A stretch of DNA of 64,000 nucleotides, from contig NZ_CP012502.1 in the NCBI RefSeq assembly GCF_001721685.1, positions 2,046,001-2,110,000 on the forward strand. The letters run 5' to 3'. Positions within the stretch are counted from its first letter, which is position 1. Each line of letters starts with the position of its first letter. The notes under the pieces were generated by a model. It made no database searches and had not been told where the DNA came from. It saw nothing but the letters and a program-made list of their open reading frames with translations. The DNA is from Salisediminibacterium beveridgei. GTDB taxonomy: Bacteria > Bacillota > Bacilli > Bacillales > Salisediminibacteriaceae. The translations under genes were made by a program, and so were the position numbers. Of the stretch, positions 9,531 to 17,677 are shown piece after piece.

Positions 9531-10504
9531 CACAGCCACACCTCAATCCATACCCCGGTAATAGCAAATAGCAGCCCCGCAGCCCAAAATACGATCACAA
9601 CCCGCCATTCACTCCACCCCGACATTTCGAAATGATGATGAATCGGGCTCATTTTAAAAATTCGTTTACCCCTAAGTTTAAATGATGCAACCTGTAAAAT
9701 GACGGAGAGCGTTTCAATAACAAATACGCCTCCAATCACGATCAGCAGAAGTTCAGTCTTCGTAATGACCGCCAGCATCGCGAGTCCACCACCTAGAGCA
9801 AGAGAACCCGTATCTCCCATAAATATTTTTGCAGGATGAACATTCACAAGTAAAAAAGCTGCCATCGCACCCGTTACTGTCATCGCAAACAGCGCCACAT
9901 CATTCATGCCCATCGAATAAGCGATCCAGGCAAATGCAAGAAATGAAATCACACTGCTGCCGGCGACAAGTCCGTCCAAACCATCTGTCAGATTTACCGC
10001 ATTACTGGTTCCAACGAGCATAAAAAGTAATAATATAAAGTAAAACCAGCCAAATTCAATGTCAATGCCTGTTGCAGGGACTGACACAGCCGTATCAAAA
10101 TCAGTCGTCAGTAATATCGCATAAACCACTGCTGAGATAACGATTTGACCCAACAGTTTCTGTTTTGAAGTCAGCCCTAAATTCCGTTTTTTGACTACCT
10201 TAATATAATCATCAATGAAGCCAACTGCACCAAATGATACGGTGACGATAAGAAGAACTACAATTTCAGCAGACAACAGTTGAAAGATACTGCTGACGAT
10301 AAGTGCAACGATCAGTATGGCTGTTAAAAACATCAATCCACCCATCGTTGGTGTGCCGGATTTCTTTTGATGCCACTCGGGACCTTCCTCGCGAATACTT
10401 TGTCCAAATTTCAGCTTTCTTAAATACGGAATATAGACAGGTGACAGAAATGCCGTAAATAGAAAAGCTGCCACCAGTGAAATGATTAATCCATCTTGCA
10501 ACAT
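9530..10504 (-). CDS. mraY: MraY, phospho-MurNAc-pentapeptide translocase
   Basis: MraY transfers phospho-MurNAc-pentapeptide to undecaprenyl phosphate to form lipid I. The 324-residue polytopic protein has about ten transmembrane helices. It shows the family motifs KSGTPTMGGL, GFIDDYIKVVKKRNLGL (catalytic Asp-Asp), NLTDGLDGLVAGS, FMGDTGSLALGG and the histidine loop MSPIHHHFEMSGWSE. The AGGAGGAGG site is about 13 bases from the ATG, longer than usual, but no better start is in frame. It lies between the MurF-like gene and murD. Confidence 0.96.
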   Translation of the reverse strand: MLQDGLIISLVAAFLFTAFLSPVYIPYLRKLKFGQSIREEGPEWHQKKSGTPTMGGLMFLTAILIVALIVSSIFQLLSAEIVVLLIVTVSFGAVGFIDDYIKVVKKRNLGLTSKQKLLGQIVISAVVYAILLTTDFDTAVSVPATGIDIEFGWFYFILLLFMLVGTSNAVNLTDGLDGLVAGSSVISFLAFAWIAYSMGMNDVALFAMTVTGAMAAFLLVNVHPAKIFMGDTGSLALGGGLAMLAVITKTELLLIVIGGVFVIETLSVILQVASFKLRGKRIFKMSPIHHHFEMSGWSEWRVVIVFWAAGLLFAITGVWIEVWL

Positions 10505-10526
10505 GGGTAGAAAATGCCTCCTCCTG

Positions 10527-11879
10527 TTATTCGTTCCATTCTTTGATCATTTGTTTTAATAATTCACTATTCAGGCCTCTATAAAGCAGCAGGGTATCTC
10601 CTTTTAGTAAAGAAGTGAGTTCATCCATTGCCTGATGATGGGTATCATAATGACCGCCTTCCAGGTGAATTCCTGCATGTTTCAGAGCACTCCTGATCCA
10701 GAATGCTTTTTCCCCGATTGTAATAATGTCGGTTACCGGTGACCTTAATTCATCTGCGAAAACTTCATGAATCAGTTTTTCCTTTAATGGATTTTGTTGA
10801 AATCCCTCGTCCACAACCAGAACACGTCTTTGAAAGTGATGGAGGTGCTTCAACATCCCCAGGGAATACTTCAAGCCGCTTTTCAGACTCCGTCCATGAT
10901 CAATCAATACCACCGTACCATCTTTAGAGTGGCACTCTTCCAGATCGAAATCCTTCATTTCAAGCTCTGAAATCGCTTGTGCAACGACCTCAGCTCCCAT
11001 GCCTAAATGAACCGCAGGCCCAAATGCAGCCAGAACACTTTGCAAATGATCCTTCATGAGCCAAGGCAAGTGAAAGTCAAGAAACCGTACACCTTTTATG
11101 GTGAATTGCACCTCTTCATTTGCTTCTGCGACCGACTCAATTTGAAGGAGATGTTCCGGATCATTTCCATATATTACGGAATCAGTCTTCCAGTCTCGCG
11201 ACATCCAGCGATCCCCGTCAACAAAAATTGTTCCTGTCGGCCGCATCCCTTCTTCAATATAGCCAGCGTGTTCCAATATGTCTTCCTCATGCTGATCACG
11301 ATGGCAGCAAAGGACTGCCAATTGAGGAATGATCAGCTCACTTGCCTGTTTGACAATGTCATCTGTTCTTGCCGGTACATCAAATAATATGATATCCGTA
11401 TCATCGGGCATCGATAAAATCGATGAAAAATAAGTAAACGGATCTCCCAATGTTTCTTCAGGAAGATAAACCCGATAATTGGTTTTTAACATATTTTTCA
11501 GAAAAATTCGGGTTAAATGCCGGGTATAGTCCCCAGTGACAGCAACTCTTGAAGGATCGATGTCAAATAGATAGCGCTCTGCCATTTCTGCCACCGCCTG
11601 CTCGGGATCTTTTACAATAAATAATGGAAAGTCGTCGGAAAGTGTACCGGGCACGGGTTCATCTTTTCGCCACAAGGCGCCTATTGCGCCATTTTCAACT
11701 GCAGCTTCAATCAATTGGTGTCCATCAAACATTTCGCCTTTCAGTGGGACAAATAAATCGCCCTCTTCAATCAGGTCCGGATTATAGGCAATCCCTTTGG
11801 CAACAAACGTCAAAGGGGCATGCCCCTGAATACTGACGGAGACCGATTGAATCAATTTCCTGTCAAGTTGTCCACTCAT
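10527..11879 (-). CDS. MurF-like protein lacking the ATP-binding P-loop
   Basis: Position (between murE and mraY), length (450 residues) and the N-terminal region EEGDLFVPLKGEMFDGHQLIEAAVENGA identify a MurF-family protein, which normally joins D-Ala-D-Ala to UDP-MurNAc-tripeptide. The catalytic core is not intact. Where Mur ligases have GxxGKTT this protein has TGDYTRHLT (about residues 115-123), so the Walker lysine and following threonine are gone. The usual YNANP motif region reads LIDHGRSLKSG (about 325-335), and the DSR uridine motif reads AYNP. The ORF has no stop or frameshift, and its ATG overlaps the murE stop by four bases. I infer a non-catalytic or repurposed homologue with a true MurF elsewhere. 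Fold assignment is fairly secure, function is not. Confidence 0.8.
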   Translation of the reverse strand: MSGQLDRKLIQSVSVSIQGHAPLTFVAKGIAYNPDLIEEGDLFVPLKGEMFDGHQLIEAAVENGAIGALWRKDEPVPGTLSDDFPLFIVKDPEQAVAEMAERYLFDIDPSRVAVTGDYTRHLTRIFLKNMLKTNYRVYLPEETLGDPFTYFSSILSMPDDTDIILFDVPARTDDIVKQASELIIPQLAVLCCHRDQHEEDILEHAGYIEEGMRPTGTIFVDGDRWMSRDWKTDSVIYGNDPEHLLQIESVAEANEEVQFTIKGVRFLDFHLPWLMKDHLQSVLAAFGPAVHLGMGAEVVAQAISELEMKDFDLEECHSKDGTVVLIDHGRSLKSGLKYSLGMLKHLHHFQRRVLVVDEGFQQNPLKEKLIHEVFADELRSPVTDIITIGEKAFWIRSALKHAGIHLEGGHYDTHHQAMDELTSLLKGDTLLLYRGLNSELLKQMIKEWNE

Positions 11880-13345
11880 TGATATCTCTCCTTTATTGCT
11901 TCGATTGCCACAAGTCGGTCGTTAAAATCATATGTCTGATCACCAATGATCTGATATGATTCGTGTCCTTTACCTGCAATCAGAATCAATTCTTTTTCTT
12001 CCGCTTCGCACACTGCACGATAAATAGCCTCTTTCCTGTCGGTGATTACTTGATGATTTTCCTTTTGCATTCCCTTCAGGATATCTTCAATAATCATTTC
12101 AGGTACTTCAGATCTCGGATTATCCGATGTGATGAAGACTTTGTCGGCCAATGATTCAGCTATCGCTCCCATAAGAGGGCGTTTGTCTTTGTCGCGATCC
12201 CCACCACATCCGAATACAACCGTTAATCTCGAACTATTTGCTGCTTTTGCTGTCTCCAAAACGTTTCGCAAACTCTCTGGTGTATGGGCATAATCAACGA
12301 TCACCTGAAATGGTGCCGGTTCAGATGGAACTGTCTCAAACCGCCCACTGACCTGAGGTAGATCTGATAATGTCTCAGCAATGAATTCACAGGATAGACC
12401 TGCCGCATAACCAGCAGCAAAAGCTGCCAGAGCATTATAAACAGAAAATAAACCTGTCATAGTCAGCGTGACCGGAAAAGACCCTTCTGCAGATTCTACT
12501 GAAAAAAACACGCCTCCAGGCTTTATGACGACATCCATCGCACGAAAATCACATGCATTATGAATGCCATAAGTCAAAACGGGAACAGCACACGCACCGA
12601 TCATGACCTCTGCATAGTCATCATCAATATTGATGACCGCTCTTTTTTGAACATCGTTATTCCCCGCATTACCCATTCTGGAAAACAGGAGACTCTTTGC
12701 ATATGCATATTGATCCATTGTCTTGTGATAATCCAGATGATCCTGACTGAGGTTGGTATAAACACCAATATCAAAATCGGTGCCGTGTACTCTTCCCATT
12801 TGTAGAGCATGAGAAGATACTTCCATAGTAACTGAATCAACCCTGTGATTCGTCATCTCGTGAAGAAGACTTTGCAATACAAAAGATTCCGGTGTTGTGT
12901 TTAGGGTATCGGTTTTGATTCCGTTCATTTCAGTATACATTGTTCCGATCATTCCCGCATTTTTCCCGGCAGCTTTAAGCAGATGTTGAATAAAATGTGT
13001 GACTGTTGTTTTTCCATTTGTCCCAGTGACCCCAATCATTTGCATTTTGGAACTCGGATAGTCATAAAAACATGCGGACATCAATGCCATCGCACGCTTG
13101 GAATCATTCACTATAATCTGAACTCCTTCAACATCCAGTTTCTTTTCGGTCACAAATGCAACTGCTCCTTTGCTTTTCGCTTGTTTTGCAAACTCATGAC
13201 CATCAACGGTGAATCCTCTGATGCAAAAAAACAAGGCACCTTCCATCACTTTTCGCGAATCCATTTCCAAAGATTGAATGTCAGTTTCCGGATTCCCTTC
13301 AATCCTGCAAGAAGCCAGTATGTTCGTCAGTTCATATAATTTCAT
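11876..13345 (-). CDS. murE: MurE, UDP-MurNAc-tripeptide synthetase (meso-DAP type)
   Basis: MurE adds the third residue to the peptidoglycan stem peptide. Counting from the ATG at 13343-13345, the protein has an N-terminal domain (SLEMDSRKVMEGALFFCIRG), an intact P-loop GVTGTNGKTT (about 105-114), the VSSHAL and NLSQDHLDYH motifs, DYAHTPESLRNVL, and DNPR at about 408-411. DNPR is the signature for meso-diaminopimelate selection. An upstream in-frame start is less likely because AAAGGGTGA precedes the chosen ATG. It is the first gene after the pbpB gap. Confidence 0.95.
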   Translation of the reverse strand: MKLYELTNILASCRIEGNPETDIQSLEMDSRKVMEGALFFCIRGFTVDGHEFAKQAKSKGAVAFVTEKKLDVEGVQIIVNDSKRAMALMSACFYDYPSSKMQMIGVTGTNGKTTVTHFIQHLLKAAGKNAGMIGTMYTEMNGIKTDTLNTTPESFVLQSLLHEMTNHRVDSVTMEVSSHALQMGRVHGTDFDIGVYTNLSQDHLDYHKTMDQYAYAKSLLFSRMGNAGNNDVQKRAVINIDDDYAEVMIGACAVPVLTYGIHNACDFRAMDVVIKPGGVFFSVESAEGSFPVTLTMTGLFSVYNALAAFAAGYAAGLSCEFIAETLSDLPQVSGRFETVPSEPAPFQVIVDYAHTPESLRNVLETAKAANSSRLTVVFGCGGDRDKDKRPLMGAIAESLADKVFITSDNPRSEVPEMIIEDILKGMQKENHQVITDRKEAIYRAVCEAEEKELILIAGKGHESYQIIGDQTYDFNDRLVAIEAIKERYQ

Positions 13346-13460
13346 GGCGATCACCCTTTGTTTCGTCATTAACGGTTGTATATACCCTGTCTCATTTTAC
13401 TTCCACACCCGCGATTTGTCATCCACTTAATCGAATTGTAAAGAATCTGTTAGACAGGGA

Positions 13461-13488
13461 AGAGGAATGGCTGTTTCACCATTCCTCT
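13461..13488 (-). terminator. Hairpin between pbpB and murE, possible weak terminator
   Basis: A perfect 10-bp inverted repeat, AGAGGAATGG and CCATTCCTCT, with an 8-base loop lies just after the pbpB stop. On the minus strand it is followed by a poor T tract (TTCCCTGTCT), so it may attenuate rather than end transcription into murE. Confidence 0.45.
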
Positions 13489-13494
13489 CACGTA

Positions 13495-15687
13495 CTAATC
13501 CATAAAAAAATCAGCATCCTCTTCTTCAAGAGACTCTTCCTGTTGGTCCAGCCATACATCCTCATCCATCTCGCTGCCAGACAGTTGAATGGACAATCGG
13601 TTCATCGATGCCGTATCCGCACCCGGTTCGGGAACCTGGTGCAAAACAAAACCGGTTCCGTCAGCATCGACCTCGATATCGAGTAACTCCGAAAGCATAT
13701 AGACACTCCTCAGTGACCACCCTGTCAGATCAGGCATGGAGACCTCACCATTTGTAACAAGTAACACGGTTTCACCGTTTACTGCTTCAGTCCCCGGGGG
13801 AGGTGACTGTGCAGCCACCTGATTTCCTTCGCCGATCTTCTTGACCTTGAAACCGGTCTCCATCAAAGAATTAAAAGTGTCTTCCGCGGCATCTCCGACA
13901 TGATCCGGCATCGTTACCTCTTCTGCAAAAGGAAGTCCTTCGTCATCTTCTGTCGGTGTGATGTTCAAATACTGCAGTGATTGCTCCATGACTTGCCGGA
14001 ACACTTTACTGACAGGCTCGTTACCTTGCACATGTGGTTCAATATCCGGTTTTTCTACCGCCACATAGACAATCACTTCCGGATCCTGTGCCGGAGCCAT
14101 CCCCAAAAAAGAATAAATGTAATTGCCATGTCCTGACTGATAGCCGGGAGAATCCTCATTCGGAATTTGAGCGGTTCCTGTTTTCCCCGCTACTTTGAAA
14201 CCATCAATGGCATAAGGGCGACCCGTGCCTGTTTCATGCGAAACGGCGGTTTCCAGAAGTGCCAGTACACGATTGGCTGTCACCGCACTGACCGGATTCC
14301 CGGCAACTTCAGGTTTTTGTTCTAAGACCGGATCTCCCTTCGTTCCGCCAATAATTTGATCAACGACATACGGTTTCATCATCTGCCCCTGATTCGCAAT
14401 GGCTGTCGCTGCCTGCACTTGCTGAATAGGTGACACTGCAGAACCTTGTCCAAATGAAGTAGTTGCTGTATCGATCGTATACGTATCCGCGATCATTCCG
14501 GTTGTCTCATTTGGAAGATCTATGCCTGTCGGTTCTCGAAAACCGAAAGACTGAATGTAGTCATACAATCGTTCCTCACCCAGGTGTTCAAGTGCCAGCT
14601 TTGAAAAAGCAACGTTCGATGATCTTCTTAATCCTTCATCAAAAGTAATTTCTCCCCAACCTCTTCCCTGGTTATGGTCATGCACCGTTCTGTCAGTCAC
14701 TTGATACGACCCCGATTGATACGTATCATTCCCCCGGTACACGTCCTCTTCGATGGCTGCAGCCAACGTGAACATCTTCATCGTTGATCCAGGTTCAAAC
14801 CTTGATGCAACGGCATAATTCGTATAATTCTCAATTTGTTCATAGTGGTTCGGGTTGAATCCGGGCCGATTGGACATCGCGAGTATTTCTCCGGTCTTGG
14901 CATGAGCTGCAATCGCGATCATCCGTTCAGGGTCGTAATCCTCTTCCACCTGATTCATTGTCTGTTCCATCGCTGTCTGAATTTTCGAATCGATCGTCAA
15001 AATAACGTCAGCACCATCAACCGGTTCCTCAATTTGTTCATCCGCATTTAACAGCGGTCGCCTTCTTCCATCACGCTGATAGGTGATCGAGCCGGCTTCG
15101 CCTTCAAGATATTCATTCAACGTGTTTTCAAGACCCATCCTCGCAACGCTCATATCCCGTTCCGTATATCCAATCACATGTGATGCAAAGGTCTGCCTCG
15201 GATAATACCTGCGCGGATCTTCTCTGAATACGATTCCATCAAGATCTAAGTTTTCAACTTTCTTCATGGTTTCGTAGCTCAAATTTTTTGCAGATGGCCC
15301 AAGTTCGACCTGGGCTGCGTCACGCGACAAATAGTCTGTCAGAAGTCCTTTATCCATATCGAGGACGTTCGCTAATTCAGAAGCCGTTTCAAGAGGATCA
15401 TCCACATACCGATCATATCTGTCATCCAAAATCGCAACGATGGTGTAGGAAGATATTTCTTCTGCGATGATTTCACCATTCCGATCCAAAATAGACCCTC
15501 TTTTTCCATGGAGGGTCCTAGAATCAGTCCACCTGGACTCAATCATCGTTCTCAAATCTTCGCCCTGCACCTCTTTCGCCGCCTGTATGTAGACAAACCG
15601 GGAAAATAAAACTGCGATCAAAACGAGCATGACAGCGAATAAAAAAGCCCCCCGGTAAACCATTGACTTTCTTCGTTTGGCATTCAT
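13495..15687 (-). CDS. pbpB: PBP2B, class B penicillin-binding protein with two PASTA domains
   Basis: A monofunctional transpeptidase for septal peptidoglycan. Order: one transmembrane helix (about 10-30), PBP dimer domain (from GKRGSILDRNGEIIAEE, about 61), transpeptidase domain with SxxK as STMK at 301-304, SSN at 356-358 and KTG at 502-504, then two PASTA repeats (about 590-647 and 648-705) and an acidic tail. Two PASTA repeats favour PBP2B over the sporulation paralogue SpoVD, which has one. SpoVD normally follows pbpB in this cluster and is absent. Start ATG is 12 bases after ftsL. Confidence 0.94.
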   Translation of the reverse strand: MNAKRRKSMVYRGAFLFAVMLVLIAVLFSRFVYIQAAKEVQGEDLRTMIESRWTDSRTLHGKRGSILDRNGEIIAEEISSYTIVAILDDRYDRYVDDPLETASELANVLDMDKGLLTDYLSRDAAQVELGPSAKNLSYETMKKVENLDLDGIVFREDPRRYYPRQTFASHVIGYTERDMSVARMGLENTLNEYLEGEAGSITYQRDGRRRPLLNADEQIEEPVDGADVILTIDSKIQTAMEQTMNQVEEDYDPERMIAIAAHAKTGEILAMSNRPGFNPNHYEQIENYTNYAVASRFEPGSTMKMFTLAAAIEEDVYRGNDTYQSGSYQVTDRTVHDHNQGRGWGEITFDEGLRRSSNVAFSKLALEHLGEERLYDYIQSFGFREPTGIDLPNETTGMIADTYTIDTATTSFGQGSAVSPIQQVQAATAIANQGQMMKPYVVDQIIGGTKGDPVLEQKPEVAGNPVSAVTANRVLALLETAVSHETGTGRPYAIDGFKVAGKTGTAQIPNEDSPGYQSGHGNYIYSFLGMAPAQDPEVIVYVAVEKPDIEPHVQGNEPVSKVFRQVMEQSLQYLNITPTEDDEGLPFAEEVTMPDHVGDAAEDTFNSLMETGFKVKKIGEGNQVAAQSPPPGTEAVNGETVLLVTNGEVSMPDLTGWSLRSVYMLSELLDIEVDADGTGFVLHQVPEPGADTASMNRLSIQLSGSEMDEDVWLDQQEESLEEEDADFFMD

Positions 15688-15699
15688 AAGATCACGCCC

Positions 15700-16086
15700 C
15701 TACTCATTCGAAGCATTCGATGAATATCCGTGAATGACATGCACTTTGTCGTCGCTTAAAGTCATTCCCAAATCATTTTGAGCGATATATAGAATGCGGT
15801 CCGGATCCGATAGTTCCTTCACTTGAAGTGATAACCCGTCAATTGCGCTTTCCTGTTGAACGATTTGTTGCTCCATCTGCTGAATATCGTGATTGGACAT
15901 ATACATCAAGGCATAATTCGTGATCAATACAAAACATACCAGTGTCATAGCAATGACACCAAAGGAATAGATGAGTTTCTCCCCTTTTGTAAAACGTCCT
16001 TTATAAATCCGCTCCTTGACTTGATGCTTCTCAACTTGTCTCGCAGGTGATACGAGCGTTTGACGAGGATTCTTTACCGCACTCAT
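15700..16086 (-). CDS. ftsL: FtsL, bitopic cell division protein
   Basis: A 128-residue protein with a basic cytoplasmic N-terminus, one transmembrane segment (YSFGVIAMTLVCFVLITNYALMYM) and an extracytoplasmic leucine-zipper-like coiled coil (DIQQMEQQIVQQESAIDGLSLQVKELSD). FtsL pairs with DivIC and DivIB and helps activate septal synthesis. Position between rsmH and pbpB is diagnostic, because the sequence itself is poorly conserved in this family. AGGAGGG precedes the ATG. Confidence 0.92.
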   Translation of the reverse strand: MSAVKNPRQTLVSPARQVEKHQVKERIYKGRFTKGEKLIYSFGVIAMTLVCFVLITNYALMYMSNHDIQQMEQQIVQQESAIDGLSLQVKELSDPDRILYIAQNDLGMTLSDDKVHVIHGYSSNASNE

Positions 16087-16099
16087 ACTATCCCTCCTG

Positions 16100-17035
16100 T
16101 TAAGTTTGTTTTTCCGCGATCCTCAACTTTGCTGAATGAGCGCGGTTATTCGCTTCCAACTCAAGATCAACCGCGGTAATCGGTTTACGATTGACCAGTT
16201 TCAGTTCCGGTTCAAAACCATCGGGGATGACAGGCATACCTTTCGGTAATTCCGGCGGCTGACTTTTCTTTTTGAACAACTGTTTACAAATCCGGTCTTC
16301 AAGAGAATGAAACGTAATAACGGCTATTCTTCCACCTGTTTCTGTCATCTCGATCGCATCCTCGAGTGCTTGTTCAAACACGCCGAGTTCGTCATTTACA
16401 GCGATTCGGATGGCCTGAAACGTTCGTTTTGCAGGATGCCCTCCTTTTCGTCTTGCCGGGGCTGGTATTGCATCCTTTATAATTTCAACCAGTTCGTAAG
16501 TGGTTTTAATCGGTTTGATTTCACGCTGTTTTTCTATTTTCCTTGCAATGGATTTGGCGAATTTCTCTTCTCCATACCGGCTGATAATCTTCATCAAATC
16601 ATGAAAAGACCATTCGTTTATAACTTCGTAAGCACTTAGGGGGCTGCTTTGGTCCATCCGCATGTCCAATGGGGCATCGAACCGGTAACTGAAGCCACGT
16701 TCCGGAACATCAAATTGTGGAGATGATACACCGAGATCAAAGACGAACCCATCTACCTTGTCATATCCTAAATTCATTAACTCTTCTTTAAGAAATCTGA
16801 AATTCCGCTGAATAGGGTGAATCATCGACTGCCATTTTGAAAGTCGTTCCATTGCATGGGCCAAAGCTTGAGCATCCTGGTCAAACGCGATCAGTTTGCC
16901 ATTCGGACCAAGTTTCTCAAGTATTCGCTGACTATGGCCTCCACCGCCTAATGTGCAGTCAACATAGACGCCGTCTGCTTTAATATTTAAACCTGAAATG
17001 GTTTCCTCAAGGAGTACGGTATCATGTTCAAACAA
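16100..17035 (-). CDS. rsmH: RsmH, 16S rRNA m4C1402 methyltransferase
   Basis: RsmH (MraW) N4-methylates C1402 in the 16S rRNA decoding centre using SAM. Motifs: [13 protein letters not shown] at the start, SAM-binding [55 protein letters not shown] and [16 protein letters not shown]. Length is 311 residues. The start is TTG at 17033-17035, seven bases after GGAGG, giving MFEHDTVLL. It is the second gene of the dcw operon, directly after mraZ. Confidence 0.96.
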   Translation of the reverse strand: MFEHDTVLLEETISGLNIKADGVYVDCTLGGGGHSQRILEKLGPNGKLIAFDQDAQALAHAMERLSKWQSMIHPIQRNFRFLKEELMNLGYDKVDGFVFDLGVSSPQFDVPERGFSYRFDAPLDMRMDQSSPLSAYEVINEWSFHDLMKIISRYGEEKFAKSIARKIEKQREIKPIKTTYELVEIIKDAIPAPARRKGGHPAKRTFQAIRIAVNDELGVFEQALEDAIEMTETGGRIAVITFHSLEDRICKQLFKKKSQPPELPKGMPVIPDGFEPELKLVNRKPITAVDLELEANNRAHSAKLRIAEKQT

Positions 17036-17077
17036 TCCCTCTCCTCCTCTCTTCTCTTTCCGTTTTATATCAATTAG

Positions 17078-17509
17078 TTATAAATCGAAATCAACGATGC
17101 TTTCTGCAATCTCACTGAAGGATTCCTCTGATTCCGCGAAATAATTTTCCCACGCTTCTTTACTCCAAATCTCCACGCGGCTGCTGACACCGATTACGAC
17201 ACATTCTTTTTCCAGTCCAGCATATGTACGAAGAATTCCAGGAATATTGGCTCTCCCCTGTTTGTCCAGTTCACATTCCACTGCACCTGAGAAAAAGAAC
17301 CGGGTAAACGCCCTCGCATCTTTTTTGGTGAAGGGCAAGGATTTCAGCTTCTCTTCAATGATTTTCCATTCTGATTCGGGATAAACGAATAAACATTTCT
17401 CCATCCCTCTTGTAACAATAAAACGGGAACCCAGACCTTCTCTGAATCGGGCAGGTATGATCATTCGTCCTTTATCATCAATATTATGATGATGCTCTCC
17501 CATGAACAT
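17078..17509 (-). CDS. mraZ: MraZ, AbrB-like transcriptional regulator of the dcw operon
   Basis: MraZ is a DNA-binding ring-forming protein with two SpoVT/AbrB-like swapped-hairpin domains. The first carries [21 protein letters not shown] and the second [24 protein letters not shown], showing the repeated DxxGR motif. At 143 residues it is the usual length. An upstream in-frame start is ignored because GGGAGGGGGAG stands before the ATG at 17507-17509. It heads the cluster and probably represses it by binding the GTGG-type direct repeats at 17524-17568. Confidence 0.95.
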   Translation of the reverse strand: MFMGEHHHNIDDKGRMIIPARFREGLGSRFIVTRGMEKCLFVYPESEWKIIEEKLKSLPFTKKDARAFTRFFFSGAVECELDKQGRANIPGILRTYAGLEKECVVIGVSSRVEIWSKEAWENYFAESEESFSEIAESIVDFDL

Positions 17510-17523
17510 ACAGTCTCCCCCTC

Positions 17524-17568
17524 CCACTCTATAACACTAATCTACCACATCCCTCCACTTTCTACCAC
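17524..17568 (-). promoter_or_regulatory. Candidate MraZ operator: 10-bp-periodic GTGG repeats
   Basis: Read on the minus strand, GTGG boxes (CCAC on plus) start at plus positions 17565, 17555 and 17545, exactly ten bases apart. A degenerate fourth box lies near 17535 and a fifth at 17524. MraZ proteins bind arrays of about 10-bp-spaced GTGG/TGGG direct repeats upstream of their own gene, so this is a strong operator candidate. I could not fix a clear -35/-10 pair around it. Confidence 0.7.
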
Positions 17569-17643
17569 TCTATTTCGAAATAAAGTCAGAAATTTTAGTA
17601 ATAGGGGTCTTTTTACTTATAATTCTAGATTTTACCTTTATAC

Positions 17644-17676
17644 AAAAAAGGATCACCCAGCTGCTGGGTAATCCTT
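17644..17676 (-). terminator. Terminator after bshC
   Basis: An inverted repeat (AAGGAT-ACCCAG with CTGGGT-ATCCTT, one mismatch) is followed on the minus strand by a T run, and sits immediately beyond the bshC stop. It separates the bshC transcript from the dcw operon. Confidence 0.75.
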
Positions 17677-17677
17677 C

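Noticed and set aside
10527..11879. MurF-like gene as a decayed pseudogene
   Set aside because: No stop codons or frameshifts, a preserved length and overlapping coupling to murE argue for a maintained protein.
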